A DNA stretch of 64,000 bases from Cryphonectria parasitica EP155 (taxonomy: Eukaryota; Ascomycota; Sordariomycetes; Diaporthales; Cryphonectriaceae): NCBI RefSeq assembly GCF_011745365.1, contig NW_024468910.1, positions 1,950,068 to 2,014,067 of the forward strand. Direction: 5' to 3'. The position numbers and the translations under genes were made by a program. The notes below the pieces were generated by a model. It saw only the letters and a program-made list of their open reading frames with translations. It was not told the DNA's origin and ran no database searches. Each line of letters begins with the position of its first letter. Within the stretch, counting starts at the first letter, position 1. Below are positions 12,512 through 23,172 of this stretch, piece after piece.

Positions 12512-13194
12512 TTATGGCTTGGAAGGGCCGCGAGCACCCTTGGGGGTGCCGATCTGGAAGCCGTTCTTGAATCGCCGGGAGATGGTGGACAGAGATCGCA
12601 TGCGGCCGGTACCGGTGGTCTTTCTGCGCTTGGCCTTCTCGGACCAGTTGTCTGTTGTTGTCCTGCGTGTTAGCAGCCTGTTTTGTGTGCATAGCTTCCA
12701 TCGGGATGCTCCTCGTGTGGACTCTTTCCTCCTCAAATATCGACTGCTTAGGGAGGGGGCGAGGTGCATCGTCCTCCGTTGTTGATCGGATGGGCTGTTC
12801 ACATACACTTTCGGGTCTTAGCAGCGGGGTAGCCGCAAGAAGCGCAGGTGTGCTTCTGGATGTGCAGAGAGCGGCGACCTGTTCGTCAAAGAAAACAATT
12901 CCAGTCAGTTTATCATGATCGCTCGTCGGAAGGTGCGGTCTCTCGTTGCTGTTTCTTTTTTCTTCTTTTCCGAGACCTTGAAGAGAGAGACCTCGGGTCG
13001 CACATCCATCCTTCCTGGGCGGTGATTACTGACCACATCGACGGCACAGAGTGTGCGTCTTGTTGTGACGCTTTCCGAAAGAGCTAGTTCCCTTCGCTGT
13101 TTTCAATTGTCAGTCAATCGTGAATCGTCGTCGAGAGAATTTTCGATGGATTCGCTGGGGTGCGCGCGTGGTATGGAGGGTGGGACGAACTCAT
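12512..13194 (-). CDS. RPL37: 60S ribosomal protein eL37
   Basis: Four exons on the minus strand: 13194-13191 (only ATGA), 13096-13034, 12878-12807 and 12651-12512, totalling 93 codons and 92 residues, the normal length. Joined, they read [20 protein letters not shown], then the zinc ribbon CRRC...CASC (Cys 19, 22, 34, 37), [20 protein letters not shown] and [12 protein letters not shown]. Introns have CTGAC branch sites; donors are GTTCGT, GTCAGT and GTATGT. The start is chosen because AAAATGA has a good fungal context and is the only ATGA followed by GT at the right distance. eL37 is a core large-subunit protein contacting 5.8S/25S rRNA. Only the last exon is evident as an open frame. The first donor is the weakest part of the model. 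Confidence 0.9.
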
Positions 13195-14065
13195 TTTGCC
13201 TGTTGATCTATCGGTCGTTGTCAGTTTCGAGGTACACAGCAAAAATATGAATCGATTTTGAGTTGTTTGGATAGTCGTACCTTTTGTAGTGAGTACGGGG
13301 GCAAAAAGGGTGACGATTGTCGCTTTGGTCGTGGATGGAGTCGTTGTTCGCTTGGACGGGGCCGAACAGAGAAGAAAGTTTGATCGTAGCTGCACTTGGT
13401 GGGGTCACGTGCAAGATTTTTTACTGGGAGCCGCCAAGCAGACTAGAAGGGCAACATTAGCCAATCAGCAAGAACCGTGAATGTGGCGTGGGTTTTGCAT
13501 CATCCCGGGGTTAGGGTAAGGCTAATGTTTCGACCTTCGAGTATTGGAATTCTTCCTCAGTCCACGCCATCAGCTGTGCAGACCAAGCATGTGTGGAACA
13601 GAGCGTGATTTTCATTAGGCTACTGGAAACTTCTGGGGAAACATATCCAATCGACTCGTTTGATTCTCTTAGCGCTCCTCTGTGCTGCATGCAAAGTCCC
13701 AGTATCCCATGTTTCGAGAACCTTGCATACAGATATGTGCAGTCGAAGCAACTCAGTCATCCATGCATGCACTGATCTCGAGTGGTTCTGATATGAGATG
13801 TCATCGACGCGTCCGCAGGACTGCTCCCAGGGAAGTGTCCCGATATTGAGCTCATGGGGATTAATTTGGTCTTTGACGAAGAGGGTTTTAAGCAGATGAA
13901 CAAGCTACATTCTCAATCTCTTGATCCTACACTGGATGATCAGACAGAGTTTGGTTGGATTAGCTGACTTGTTGGCCCCTCTCGTTGCCCTCCATACCCC
14001 GTAACGCCGAAACTCCTTGCAGATGTATCAAGAACGAGCATAGAAAACCCTACCCTCTCTAGGTC
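13195..14065 (-). promoter_or_regulatory. eL37 promoter region and gene-free spacer
   Basis: 870 bp upstream of eL37 and downstream of sos7. A telomere-repeat-like TTAGGGTAAGG at 13511-13521, read on the eL37 sense strand as CCTTACCCTAA, lies about 320 bases upstream of its start. Such teloboxes are known in ribosomal-protein promoters of several eukaryotes; function here is inference. A pyrimidine-rich leader precedes the start codon. No further gene is seen. Confidence 0.4.
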
Positions 14066-14920
14066 TCAGCTCTCAATATCAAGCATCTGTCGGAGGGCCA
14101 GTTCAGAGGCCCTCCACCACCTGCCTCTTTCCTCCAGATCGTCCTCCACCCCTCCGAGGGCCTGTTCTTTCCTGCGGCGGGCTTCCTTCGCAGCCGCCAT
14201 GCTGTTCTGCCTCTTCTGCTCCAGGGGCTGCAGCTCGGCCTGCAGCCTCTCCATCTCCTTGCGCCTCCTTGGGACCTGTGACCTCAGCTGCTCGAGCTGC
14301 CTGTCCAGCTCATGTCTCTGCCTCTTCCTCTCCGCGACCAGCTCCAGCGTCTTTGCCAGAGGCAGGTTCAGATTTGGGTTCTCCCCCGGCTGCAGACGCT
14401 CCCTCAGCTCCCCAATTCTCGCCTCCAGGCCCTCGATCTTGTCCGGCAGCTCCCTCAAGGCGACCATCTCCGTCCGCACGCTCTCGTATCTCCTGCTCAG
14501 CTCTCTGCCCCTCGCCTCCAGCTCCTCCACCATGTCGGCAACCTCCATCTTCTGCGTCTTCAGCTGCGCCTTGGCCCTGGCGTTTTGCTTCTCCAGCTCG
14601 AGGTTCTCCTGGGGGGTTACGATGAGCGGCGGTTCGCCGACGATGGCGCGGATGAACTTCTCCTTGGTGACCTGCTCTACATAACTGAAGCGGAGCTTGG
14701 CGAACAGTTCCTTGTAGTGTGTCAAGTCAGCCGCCAGGCTGGCTGGCGTCGCGTCCACGGAAGAGTTGGACACGTCCGACGTGCGGGTTGTGTTGGCGTC
14801 TTGACCCGGCTGGGGGAGCGCGCTGGAGATGGGCTCGCTGAGGCTGATGATTGAGACTTTGTATGCGGCCTGAAGATCCTCGAGGTCTTGGAGGACCTGC
14901 TCTGCCTTTGCGCTCGTCAT
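14066..14920 (-). CDS. sos7: Kinetochore protein Sos7
   Basis: One uninterrupted ORF of 284 residues starting at a good ATG (14920). The fungal Sos7 signature is at about residues 70-105: LFAKLRFSYVEQVTKEKFIR followed by AIVGEPPLIVTPQEN. From about residue 105 to the end the protein is a nearly continuous coiled coil rich in Glu, Arg, Gln and Leu, including a short Pro-containing break at PGENPNLNLPLAKTLELV. In fission yeast Sos7 partners Spc7 (KNL1) at the outer kinetochore; the budding-yeast counterpart is Kre28 and the animal one Zwint. A divergent gene starts 440 bp away, so promoter sharing is possible. The identification rests on the KLRFSYVEQVTKEKF block and architecture. Confidence 0.82.
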   Translation of the reverse strand: MTSAKAEQVLQDLEDLQAAYKVSIISLSEPISSALPQPGQDANTTRTSDVSNSSVDATPASLAADLTHYKELFAKLRFSYVEQVTKEKFIRAIVGEPPLIVTPQENLELEKQNARAKAQLKTQKMEVADMVEELEARGRELSRRYESVRTEMVALRELPDKIEGLEARIGELRERLQPGENPNLNLPLAKTLELVAERKRQRHELDRQLEQLRSQVPRRRKEMERLQAELQPLEQKRQNSMAAAKEARRRKEQALGGVEDDLEERGRWWRASELALRQMLDIES

Positions 14921-15359
14921 GGTGTATGTGTGTGTGTGTGCCAGAAATAAATGCCCAGAGGCAGACGCAAGTCTTTGTCAAAGATGATAGCTGTGAAAAG
15001 TGTTTTTGTAGTCTTGAATACCTGCTCATCCACACTGATTGCGATGAGATAGTATGATTCGTAATGCCTTGGTACCAGAGCCAGGTCGAATATCTTATGA
15101 GATACGGCGCGAGTCCAATGAGCGCGCCTTGACCACAGTATTGACAAATAACCCAAACAAGCCTAGCGCCAGTACTCAAGTTTGGACCGACCTGGACTTG
15201 GCCGATAAGCCTATAGCGATAAGACACATGCTAACATGCTAAGCCTCGAACCGTCGCAGGCGATGGATTCCTTTAAATGACAATCATTCCCACTGTACCT
15301 CTTCGTCAGAAGCCCAGCTCTATGATCCAAACACCCTCCTCGACATTCACTATACGACG
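14921..15359. promoter_or_regulatory. Divergent promoter region
   Basis: 439 bp between the start codons of sos7 (minus) and the RS-rich gene (plus). It includes a short GT repeat just upstream of sos7. No specific operator was recognised; the arrangement alone suggests a shared regulatory region. Confidence 0.4.
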
Positions 15360-16698
15360 ATGGGCGATGATGACCTCCTCACAGACGAATACGTCGCAGA
15401 CCTACTCGCAAAAGAAGCGGGCGACTGCTCCTTGAAGTACTCTACGATGGGAATGGAGGCTTACACAACGTCGTCCTCACGGTACGCATCAGCCCCTCCC
15501 CCTCCTTTTTTTCTTATCGTTCTTTTCCCCCCATTCTTTCATTTCCTCTCCTGTTTTCTTACGCTAATTATCCCTCCGTCTTCTTCTTTTCTCTAGGCCC
15601 ACAAACAAGCTGAAACCCAACACACGCTTCTTGCGGAACATCATCAAGGGCACGAATCGTCATAACAACGCCCTCGCCGCAAAGGAGCTGTCCGAATCCC
15701 AGGCCCGTCTCAGAGACCTCGCCGACGCCAAAGAGGAGAAGCGTAAGAAGTACACCCCCTCCGCCAGCGAGATCCGTGGCCGCCAGCTGGGGAACATCGC
15801 CGCCCTGCTATCGGGTAAGAGTGGCCCCGGCACCGGAACCTCACAGAAGAAGCGCAGGCGATCCGAGGACGAGGAGGAGGAAGATGACACCCCCTCGGCT
15901 ATGACAAAGGCGCGAGCCGATGAGGATGCGAGACGGCTTGCGGATATGGAGGCCGCGTCGAGGCGGCAGAGGGAGAAGAAGGAGAAACACGACAAGAGGC
16001 GGCGGAGTCTGGAGAGGTACAGCGTGACAAGACGCAGGGGCAGGAGATCTGAGGGTGGGGACGAAGATAATACGTACTGCAGGCGGAACTCATCGTCAGA
16101 GGACGAGCGCGGGGTAGGGGAAAGTAGTAGGAAGAAGAGACACAGGGAGAGATCGCGGTCACCGAAGGAGGGTCCCAGAACACATCGTCATCGATCACCA
16201 ACGAGAAGGAAGAGGCGGGATGATATTGCTGAAGAGACTCCCGACCGGCCCTCTCATCGACACTCCAAATCGACAGGCAAGCCCACAAGGTCAAAACAAG
16301 CCAATGACAACGACGACGACGGCAATGCAGAATCGGACCCGCTGGAGGACTTGATAGGGCCAGCGCCACCCCCAACAGTCCTTCCGCGTGGGCGAGGTGC
16401 GCTCAAGGGCTCCTCTGGCATGGACAGCAGGTTCACCCCAGAGTATGATCCGAGATCCGATCTTCAGGCAGACAACGACAGTCCTGACAGCTGGGACACC
16501 GCCGTGGAAGCTTTTCGCGGCAGAGCTAAAATGAGACAACAGGGAGCGGACAGGCTGCGTCAGGCCGGGTTCACGGAGGACGAAGTCAAGAGGTGGGAGA
16601 AGGGTGGCGAGAAGACAATCGACGACGTGCAGTGGGCCAAGAAGGGCGAGAAGCGGGCATGGGATCAAGGCAAGGACGTAGACCAAGACGGTGACTAG
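15360..16698 (+). CDS. RS-rich nuclear protein, splicing factor 38B-like
   Basis: Exons 15360-15481 and 15597-16698 (intron GTACGC...TCTAG, phase 2) give 407 residues. An acidic N-terminus MGDDDLLTDEYVADLLAKEA leads into PNTRFLRNIIKGTNRHNNAL, then a long basic coiled region, an Arg/Ser/His-rich middle with RERSRSP repeats, and a conserved C-terminal block: GRGALKGSSGMDSRFTPEYD, SWDTAVEAFRGRAKMRQQGA, LRQAGFTEDEVKRWEKG, KKGEKRAWDQGK. Proteins with this layout in Pezizomycotina are commonly annotated as pre-mRNA-splicing factor 38B. The RS-like region supports a nuclear RNA role, but a PRP38 domain itself is not evident. The name is therefore a family label, not a demonstrated function. Confidence 0.7.
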
Positions 16699-18191
16699 TG
16701 GCAACTATGCATCTGGGGCAATATGGCCGAGGAGGATGAGGTGCATTTTAGCTGCAAGACTGAGGATGAGACATCTCCCCAAGACATTTCTGGACCGGGG
16801 ATTCCGCTCAGACTGATTTCCAATTCATAGCAGGAATGGTAGACAATAATGCCTTTTCGATAGTATCGTCAGGAACTTTCATGACATCAGGTGTTTGGCA
16901 GTCTTTTTTTCTTGCCGGGGCCCGGGGCCGGGGGGGGGGGGAGTTTCTGGTCGCTGGGAGTCCAAGAGAGAAACCATATTTGTTCTTCGTTATTGCTATC
17001 GAGTCGATCGGGAGTAAGTTATACAAGGCTGTGAGCGTGGCTTCATGAAGCAAATGCATGTTGCGTAGAGTGAGGCTGTGTAGGAGAGTATATCCGGTTG
17101 AGTTTAGATCCTGCCCTCACGTTTCAAGACCAGAGAGACTTTGCAATTGCCAACATTTCCAATACTACCATACCGTTACGTAGAAAAATGAAAGTTTGTG
17201 CCGAATCCCTAGTGTTGTCACAGAAGTCTTGGAGCCGAGAGGTTCGCATGCAGTAGAGAAGGGGGTTGTGTTGATTCTGGGAATGGTCATCGTGTAAGTA
17301 CACACACTTTGTCTAATTTATCGGGAGAACCTTGAGGTCGCCTCACTTCCAGACACCCTTCCCTTCTTCCCCTAATCTAATGCCCACCTAACAGCCCAGA
17401 CAAATTGTTCCGTCAATAGAAATGATGGGAGCAAAGCATTCTCCAAATCCCAACCCTGACGGTCCATCTTTAGCCGCATATCATCAACCCAATCACGCCC
17501 ATGTCAAGACCCCAGACCGGTGGACCCTTCTCACACCTTCATATTATCCCCATGCGGAGAAACCTGGGGTTAGTTTTCTGGTGGAAAAAAGATGCGGAGA
17601 AATGACCTTTGGGACTCAACTGGACCTGCCAGGCTGGTCAGGATTTATTCCAGGGATCTTTTTCTTTTCTTCCCCTCCTCTTGCCCTCTTTGCAGGGCAG
17701 AGAAAGAAAAGAGAGGCTTCGGTGTAAATCACCTTGTTCTGCTTAGCACCAGCACGGATGCTCGGCTGAGATGTCAAATCTCCCTGCGGGGCCTCTCGTT
17801 CGTGGGAATTTTGAGATGGCCTCTTTCCGTTGTTGGTACCTCGATTCTTTTCTTTCCTTGTGTGTGGATCCTCCACAAGATTCTGGAGACTTGATGAGGT
17901 GACAATGTTACCGTCACCGCTCTCCCACATCTTCCTCCTCCTCCCTCTGGACCCCTCCTCAGGAACGCAGTCGATGATGCATTGATGGTGGGCAACATCA
18001 AGGGGGGATATAAAAATCTAGACCATCCGCCATCTCAAGCAATCATCCTATCCTCCGCCTCCTTTGGTCCGTGGGCTGCTGTCTTGTGTGTTGTGACTTT
18101 CTCCTCGTCCTGACCAGACCAAACCAGACTAGACCTACTCGTCGTCGTTGCCGTGGTGCCATCGAATAATCGTCACCGCCACTCTCTCACG
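16699..18191 (+). promoter_or_regulatory. Gene-free spacer and pectinesterase promoter
   Basis: About 1.5 kb. It contains a G run at about 16931-16941, and a TATAAAAA at 18009-18016, about 175 bases before the pectinesterase start. That position fits an inducible secreted-enzyme promoter. ORFs near 17422-17930 on both strands overlap one another and match nothing recognised. Confidence 0.5.
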
Positions 18192-19622
18192 ATGATGTTC
18201 GGCTCGCCCAAAGCCCTTGCGGCTGCCGTTCTGTCCCTGGGCCTTGCGTCGTCGGCCCTGGCAGATAGCAACACCGCGGCCCCTCACCCTGCGACCACCT
18301 TCGCCGAGTGCCAGAGCTACACGAAAAACCCCCTCCAGGGCTGTCCCGAGGGCACCATCTACGTTGCCCTCAATGATACCCGCGCCCAGTTCCACTCCAT
18401 CCAGTCCGCCATCCTTTCCCTGCCCAACAACTCGGTCCCTTACTACATTCTTATCGGCGCTGGCAGCTACGTCGAGCAGCTCAATGTGACGCGCGTCGGG
18501 CCGCTCTACCTGCTGGGTCAGTCCGACCTCCCTGCCCAGGGCAAGACGTACGCCGCCGACGTCAGCTACAACCGCACCGCCCAGAACGATGTCCAGGTCT
18601 GGTGGAACGATGCCAATGTCGGCGGTGACCTGTACTCGGACAACGTCTATACCGGCGTCCTCACCATCGGTCCGACCCTCGATGCCACCCTGACTGGTTC
18701 TGGAACCACGGGTTTCGCTGTGCCTGACGGAACTCCCTTCGGCACGAGGGACTTTAGGGCCTACAACATTGACTTTAGAAACGAGTACGCTCCGTACAGT
18801 GATGGGCCTGCGCACGCCATGGGTGTGTCGAGGGCGAATGCTGGGTTCTACTCGTGTGGCTTCTACAGCTGGCAGGATACGGTCAGTTATTATGGCCCTT
18901 CCCCCTTCCTTCCTCGCATCTTGTTCCCGAATGGATCTTTTTTCGTTGAAAGAGAAAGAAGGTGACGAAGAAGGAGAAGGGCAAGGATAGGGAAACAAGG
19001 ATAAAACGATAAAAGAAAAAGAAAGGACTAACATCTGATTCTCTCCTGTGTTCTCTAGATCTACGTTGGAAAGCTGGGCAATGCCTACTTCTACGATGTT
19101 GTCGTGGCTGGTGAGACAGACTTCCTGTATGGCTTTGGAACGCTCTATATCACCAAATCGACACTGTCGCTGCGGCACTGTGGCGGTGGCATCACAGCCT
19201 GGAAGGGAACCAACACCACCTTCACCAACAAGTATGGTGTCTACATCGATGCCACACAGGTGATTGCCAACAATTGGACCACCAAGGCCGAGGTTGAGGG
19301 AGAGTGTGCTCTGGGTCGCCCCTGGAATGATGCCCACAGGTCCATCTTCATGGACAGCTACTTGGACTCCTCGATTCTGCCTGCTGGCTACATTGAATGG
19401 GAGGCGACTCTGCCCAGGGTGGACAACTACACCTTCATGGCCACCTGGAATGACTATGGCCCTGGATACAATGTCTCTGCCGAGGAGGCAAGCAATATCA
19501 CAATTGTGTTGAACAACACTGCCGTGGCGCCCTATAGATGGCCTGTGGATGTATTTCTGCAGAGCAATGGGAGCACAGGCAACACCTGGTGGGTTGACCA
19601 GAGCGTGTTAGTACCTTTCTGA
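18192..19622 (+). CDS. Secreted pectin methylesterase (CE8)
   Basis: Exons 18192-18881 and 19059-19622 (GTCAGT...TCTAG, phase 0) code 417 residues. A signal peptide covers about residues 1-24 (MMFGSPKALAAAVLSLGLAS, cleavage after ALA). The right-handed beta-helix enzyme shows GAGSYVEQLNV, WQDT with the first catalytic Asp at 229, GETDFLYGFGTLYI with the second Asp at 251, and LGRPWN with the substrate Arg 317 and Trp 319. Usual CE8 members have VDFIFG; here the middle is TDFLYG. Many N-x-S/T sites suggest glycosylation. It de-esterifies homogalacturonan in plant cell walls, releasing methanol. A second in-frame ATG one codon downstream is an equally good start. The gene suggests a plant-associated or plant-litter lifestyle. 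Confidence 0.93.
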
Positions 19623-19887
19623 GGTTGGGTGGCTATAAGTAGCTGGCTGTACATGGCAATTCTTAGCAGCATCACTGTAAAATTTTGGGTTTTCTACGCC
19701 TTGAAAAGAGAAAGGAAAGGAAGGAAGATGCGACTTCTTGAATGTGACCAGACCCGAAGTTCTTCCAAGCTGTGGAAAGCTTCCTCATCTGAAGTCTGCC
19801 GTGGAAAGTTTCAGTGGCATACTTAAGAGATTAGAGGGGCGCATACATCCTTGTGAATTCCTACCACTTTTCTCCAGCAAGTCGCAC

Positions 19888-22800
19888 TTACAAGTTTTCC
19901 TCTCCTCTGCAATGTCGCTTGGACAAAGATATTTTCACATCATCGTTAGCATCATCGAGGAAGAGACGCTTCACGATGATTCTCTCCTGGCGCTTTGCTT
20001 GGTAGGCCTTGCCCTCTTCCTCCTTCCTCTTCCTGTCCTGATCAAGTGCAGAGCCACTGATGTCATCAAAAGTTCCTTGAGAGCTGAGATATAGGACACT
20101 GTCGGTAGAACCTGCAATCTGCTCTGAGTGTTTGTACCGTAAAACACCACCTGGCCGCTCCGATTCCTCCGATCCGACCTCTGCCATTCCCTTCGACCTA
20201 TACCCCAACTCTTCGTCCGACCAGCCCTGTGGCGATCCCTTCTCATCCTTTTGCTTGTCTTCGCCGTCTTTCTCATCGCTGTTGACGCCGTTTCCACACA
20301 TTCGGTAAATGCTCTTGTCTCCATCGCACGTGGTGTTGGCGGCACAGCTGTCTACATCCCTACTGCACGTTGGCTGGATGGTGTCAATCCCCGTGTACGT
20401 GGCTTTGACCTCCTTTGCGGGTTTCTGGATGTTAGCCGTCCTTGTGGGAGTTGTGCCTTCTTGGTTATCGTCTGTCTCTGACTGAAAGAAGGAAACCTTG
20501 AAATATCCGTGAAGCCATGGCGACGTGACCACCCTTTGGTCCCGCCCATTGGCGGTGGCCTCAACAGAGGAAGGTTTAAGAGGATCCTTGTTGACATCGC
20601 TGAGTGGCTCGCCGTGGACGCCGTGAACGCTCATGTGCCGTCCGCCGGCTGAGGCGTGCGCAGGGGTAGACAGAGACGCTGCAGTCGGCCTGTTTTTCTG
20701 GGGGAGTATCTCGTCAACATTACCCCGAATAAAGAGCTGCTGCTGATGACGATGAACACCAGGGCTGTAGCCACAGCTCCTGTCTTCCTCCTCGACTGTA
20801 CTGCAGCTGAGATTCTCGCCCTCAACAATGGTGGGAAGCCACCGGGAGCTTACAAACACGACACTTGTGCAGCTGCTCGAGGTACTGCCTCGTCGCTGGG
20901 CGTCTTCAGAGCCATCGCTAATGCTATACGTCCGTACCTTCGTTCTCCAGACAGCACGGTCATTCTCCTCCTCGCTTCTGTTTTCAGCTGACGGAGGAAA
21001 TAAGGTAGCTGCAGCGGCGTCCTCACAGACTTTGGCATAAGCCGGGACGGATTTAAGAGCACTATCAGCATTGCCAACAATATTGATATGATCGGCATCA
21101 TCGTCGCTACTGATGGTGACAATATCGATGCGGGCCATCCCACCACCATGGTCACTGCTGGGGAAGACACTGCGGCCGCCCCAGTCGTTGTGGTTGCTGT
21201 CGCTGCTGCCACCACCGCTGCCAACATCCTTTTCATCATCGTTGCTGCTGATGGAGATTACATCGCTAGTGTCAGGCCTATTTCTAATACAGTCGATTTC
21301 CTCCAGCCAACGCCGCATGTGTTTCAACAGCTGGTGTACAACGACAGGCGGGAAGGCGTTGCCGATTTGTTTCTTGACACAAGGCCCTACCAACTTATAG
21401 CCATCGGGAAAGCCTTGCAGCCTGGCAAATTCGGCAAGTGTGAGCTCTCGCTGCCCACTCCAGTGGTATGCTTGGCCGCCCGAGGTGGTGATGGTCCGAT
21501 TCATAGGCAGGGAGCCATTCCAGGGCGGGCGGTCCAGGATGCGGGCCCCGGAGGCGTCGTGCAGATCCTCTCCGTCTACAAGGCGGCGACACGCCCTGAT
21601 GGCAGACACCAGCTGCCTCTGACCAGCACCCGGGCTGTCGCTATGTGTGGGCTTCGGCCAGTCTGGGAGGGGCTGTCCTGGAGCGGCGCCGATCATAACC
21701 AGCCTCTTCCTGGTCTGCGGCAGCCCGAACGCAACGAGAGGCAGTACTCTCCACATGAGGGAATAGCCATAACGGGTGAGGGACTGTACGAGCGCATTAA
21801 AGAACGGGAGGTAGCGGTCCTGCACAATGCCAAAAGTCTGCTCCAGGGTAAGAAACCTAGGCCGAAGCATTTCGACGATATACTGACAGGCGTACAATGC
21901 TGCGATGTTGGCCTCATCATGCTTTCCGGCGCACGTGTGGGCTGGAGACCACGTTTGACAAGGCGGAGACAGATGCACAAGGTCGACAGGCTCGTGGTCA
22001 ACAGTGAGGTCGTTGCAGTAGGCCATAATATCGGCCTCGTGGAGCTCAACTTCCGGGTGGTTAGCCCGGTAGGTGGCATTGCATCGGGGCCAGTGGTCGA
22101 CTGCGCACACCACTCGAAACCCTGCCATCTTTGCGCCGCACGTGTAGCCGCCGGCACCCGAAAACATGTCGGCCACCGTGTATTTTTGTCCAGCGAGGCG
22201 TGGAAGTCGACCATCTCCGCCAGGTTTTGCATCGGCCACTTCCTCTTTGCCCTGGGGTACGAGTGACCCGCCTTTAGTGTATGATCCCCTCCGCCAGTCC
22301 CTCGTGCGCTCCGTGTCCGAGGTGCGATGTCTATTTTTCTCGACATCCCCCTCCTTGAAATGCGCAAGGACTTCGCCGTCGACGGGACGCCTGGCACGTC
22401 GGAACCGCTTGTCTGGATAGTACGACGTGTGGACCCATCGGCAAGTCAATGGGGCGCGGTCCTCTCTGTCTTGACTCGATATGTAGCTCGCAGGATCAAA
22501 TCGGCACTCAGGAAAGGGCTTGTTTGTCCTGTGGAGGACCCTCGGCTCTGGCTTGACGTCGTTAATCGTTAACTCGACTGTGGCCTGCTCCACAGGAGAG
22601 CGTGGATCGTCACTGTCAACCTCGAGCACCTGGCAGACTTCGTTCTTGTAGGACGCCAGTCGGCCGCCCATATTACGGGTCCTGGAGTAAGGGACACCTC
22701 GGAGCAGGAAAAGGCCGCTACCACGAGGAACAAGCAGGCGGGAAACCTCGACAAAGTCAATCACGTAGCGCCCGACTCGCACCTCCTTCGTCAGACCTAC

Positions 22801-23172
22801 AACGTGACCGACCTCGAGATGGACGCCATCCTGACCGCGATACTCGTTGACCTCGTCATGAGAGCCGCACATGCAAGGGTTCCTGGTGCCCTTCTTGGAA
22901 TGACTGCAGTAGAGGCTCCCTTTACCCCCAGAACGCCACTGGGGCTGTGTGTCTTCCTCGTCCTCGGCCCTGGCTAGGTCGCCGCGCTCAATGCTTCGAA
23001 TCTCTGCCTCGTAGGCTGCTTCATCGTCAGCCCACTGGTCATCCACGTTGTCGTCGTCGAGCTGGATGGGATTAGAAGGCACGTCCCCTGCCTGGATCCT
23101 TTCGATGAGCCTTCCAACCTCTATGCCGATCGTGGACTCGGGGGCGTCGACGTCGCTAAGTCGTTCAGACAT
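19888..23172 (-). CDS. rid: RID-type C5 DNA methyltransferase (RIP-associated)
   Basis: One uninterrupted ORF of 1,094 residues. A BAH-like region with a CxC cluster (YCSHSKKGTRNPCMCG) covers about residues 88-210. Methyltransferase motifs follow: I YTVADMFSGAGG at 331-342, IV SPPCQTWSPAHT with catalytic Cys about 405, VI as LEQTFG instead of the usual ENV, VIII QTRKR about 486, a target-recognition region, IX RELTLAEFARLQGFP and X QIGNAFPP about 602. EQT for ENV and PPCQTWSPAHT are hallmarks of the Neurospora RID and Ascobolus Masc1 group, required for RIP or MIP. The C-terminal 450 residues are disordered, acidic and Ser-rich. All key motifs are intact. It is convergent with the pectinesterase, 265 bp apart. 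Paralogy with DIM-2-type enzymes is excluded by motif VI. Confidence 0.92.
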   Translation of the reverse strand: MSERLSDVDAPESTIGIEVGRLIERIQAGDVPSNPIQLDDDNVDDQWADDEAAYEAEIRSIERGDLARAEDEEDTQPQWRSGGKGSLYCSHSKKGTRNPCMCGSHDEVNEYRGQDGVHLEVGHVVGLTKEVRVGRYVIDFVEVSRLLVPRGSGLFLLRGVPYSRTRNMGGRLASYKNEVCQVLEVDSDDPRSPVEQATVELTINDVKPEPRVLHRTNKPFPECRFDPASYISSQDREDRAPLTCRWVHTSYYPDKRFRRARRPVDGEVLAHFKEGDVEKNRHRTSDTERTRDWRRGSYTKGGSLVPQGKEEVADAKPGGDGRLPRLAGQKYTVADMFSGAGGYTCGAKMAGFRVVCAVDHWPRCNATYRANHPEVELHEADIMAYCNDLTVDHEPVDLVHLSPPCQTWSPAHTCAGKHDEANIAALYACQYIVEMLRPRFLTLEQTFGIVQDRYLPFFNALVQSLTRYGYSLMWRVLPLVAFGLPQTRKRLVMIGAAPGQPLPDWPKPTHSDSPGAGQRQLVSAIRACRRLVDGEDLHDASGARILDRPPWNGSLPMNRTITTSGGQAYHWSGQRELTLAEFARLQGFPDGYKLVGPCVKKQIGNAFPPVVVHQLLKHMRRWLEEIDCIRNRPDTSDVISISSNDDEKDVGSGGGSSDSNHNDWGGRSVFPSSDHGGGMARIDIVTISSDDDADHINIVGNADSALKSVPAYAKVCEDAAAATLFPPSAENRSEEENDRAVWRTKVRTYSISDGSEDAQRRGSTSSSCTSVVFVSSRWLPTIVEGENLSCSTVEEEDRSCGYSPGVHRHQQQLFIRGNVDEILPQKNRPTAASLSTPAHASAGGRHMSVHGVHGEPLSDVNKDPLKPSSVEATANGRDQRVVTSPWLHGYFKVSFFQSETDDNQEGTTPTRTANIQKPAKEVKATYTGIDTIQPTCSRDVDSCAANTTCDGDKSIYRMCGNGVNSDEKDGEDKQKDEKGSPQGWSDEELGYRSKGMAEVGSEESERPGGVLRYKHSEQIAGSTDSVLYLSSQGTFDDISGSALDQDRKRKEEEGKAYQAKRQERIIVKRLFLDDANDDVKISLSKRHCRGEENL

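Noticed and set aside
18135..19337. 400-codon minus ORF opposite the pectinesterase
   Set aside because: It is the antisense shadow of a confident two-exon gene, and it runs through that gene's intron.
21088..22266. 392-codon plus ORF opposite rid
   Set aside because: Antisense shadow of the methyltransferase motifs; no recognisable domain.
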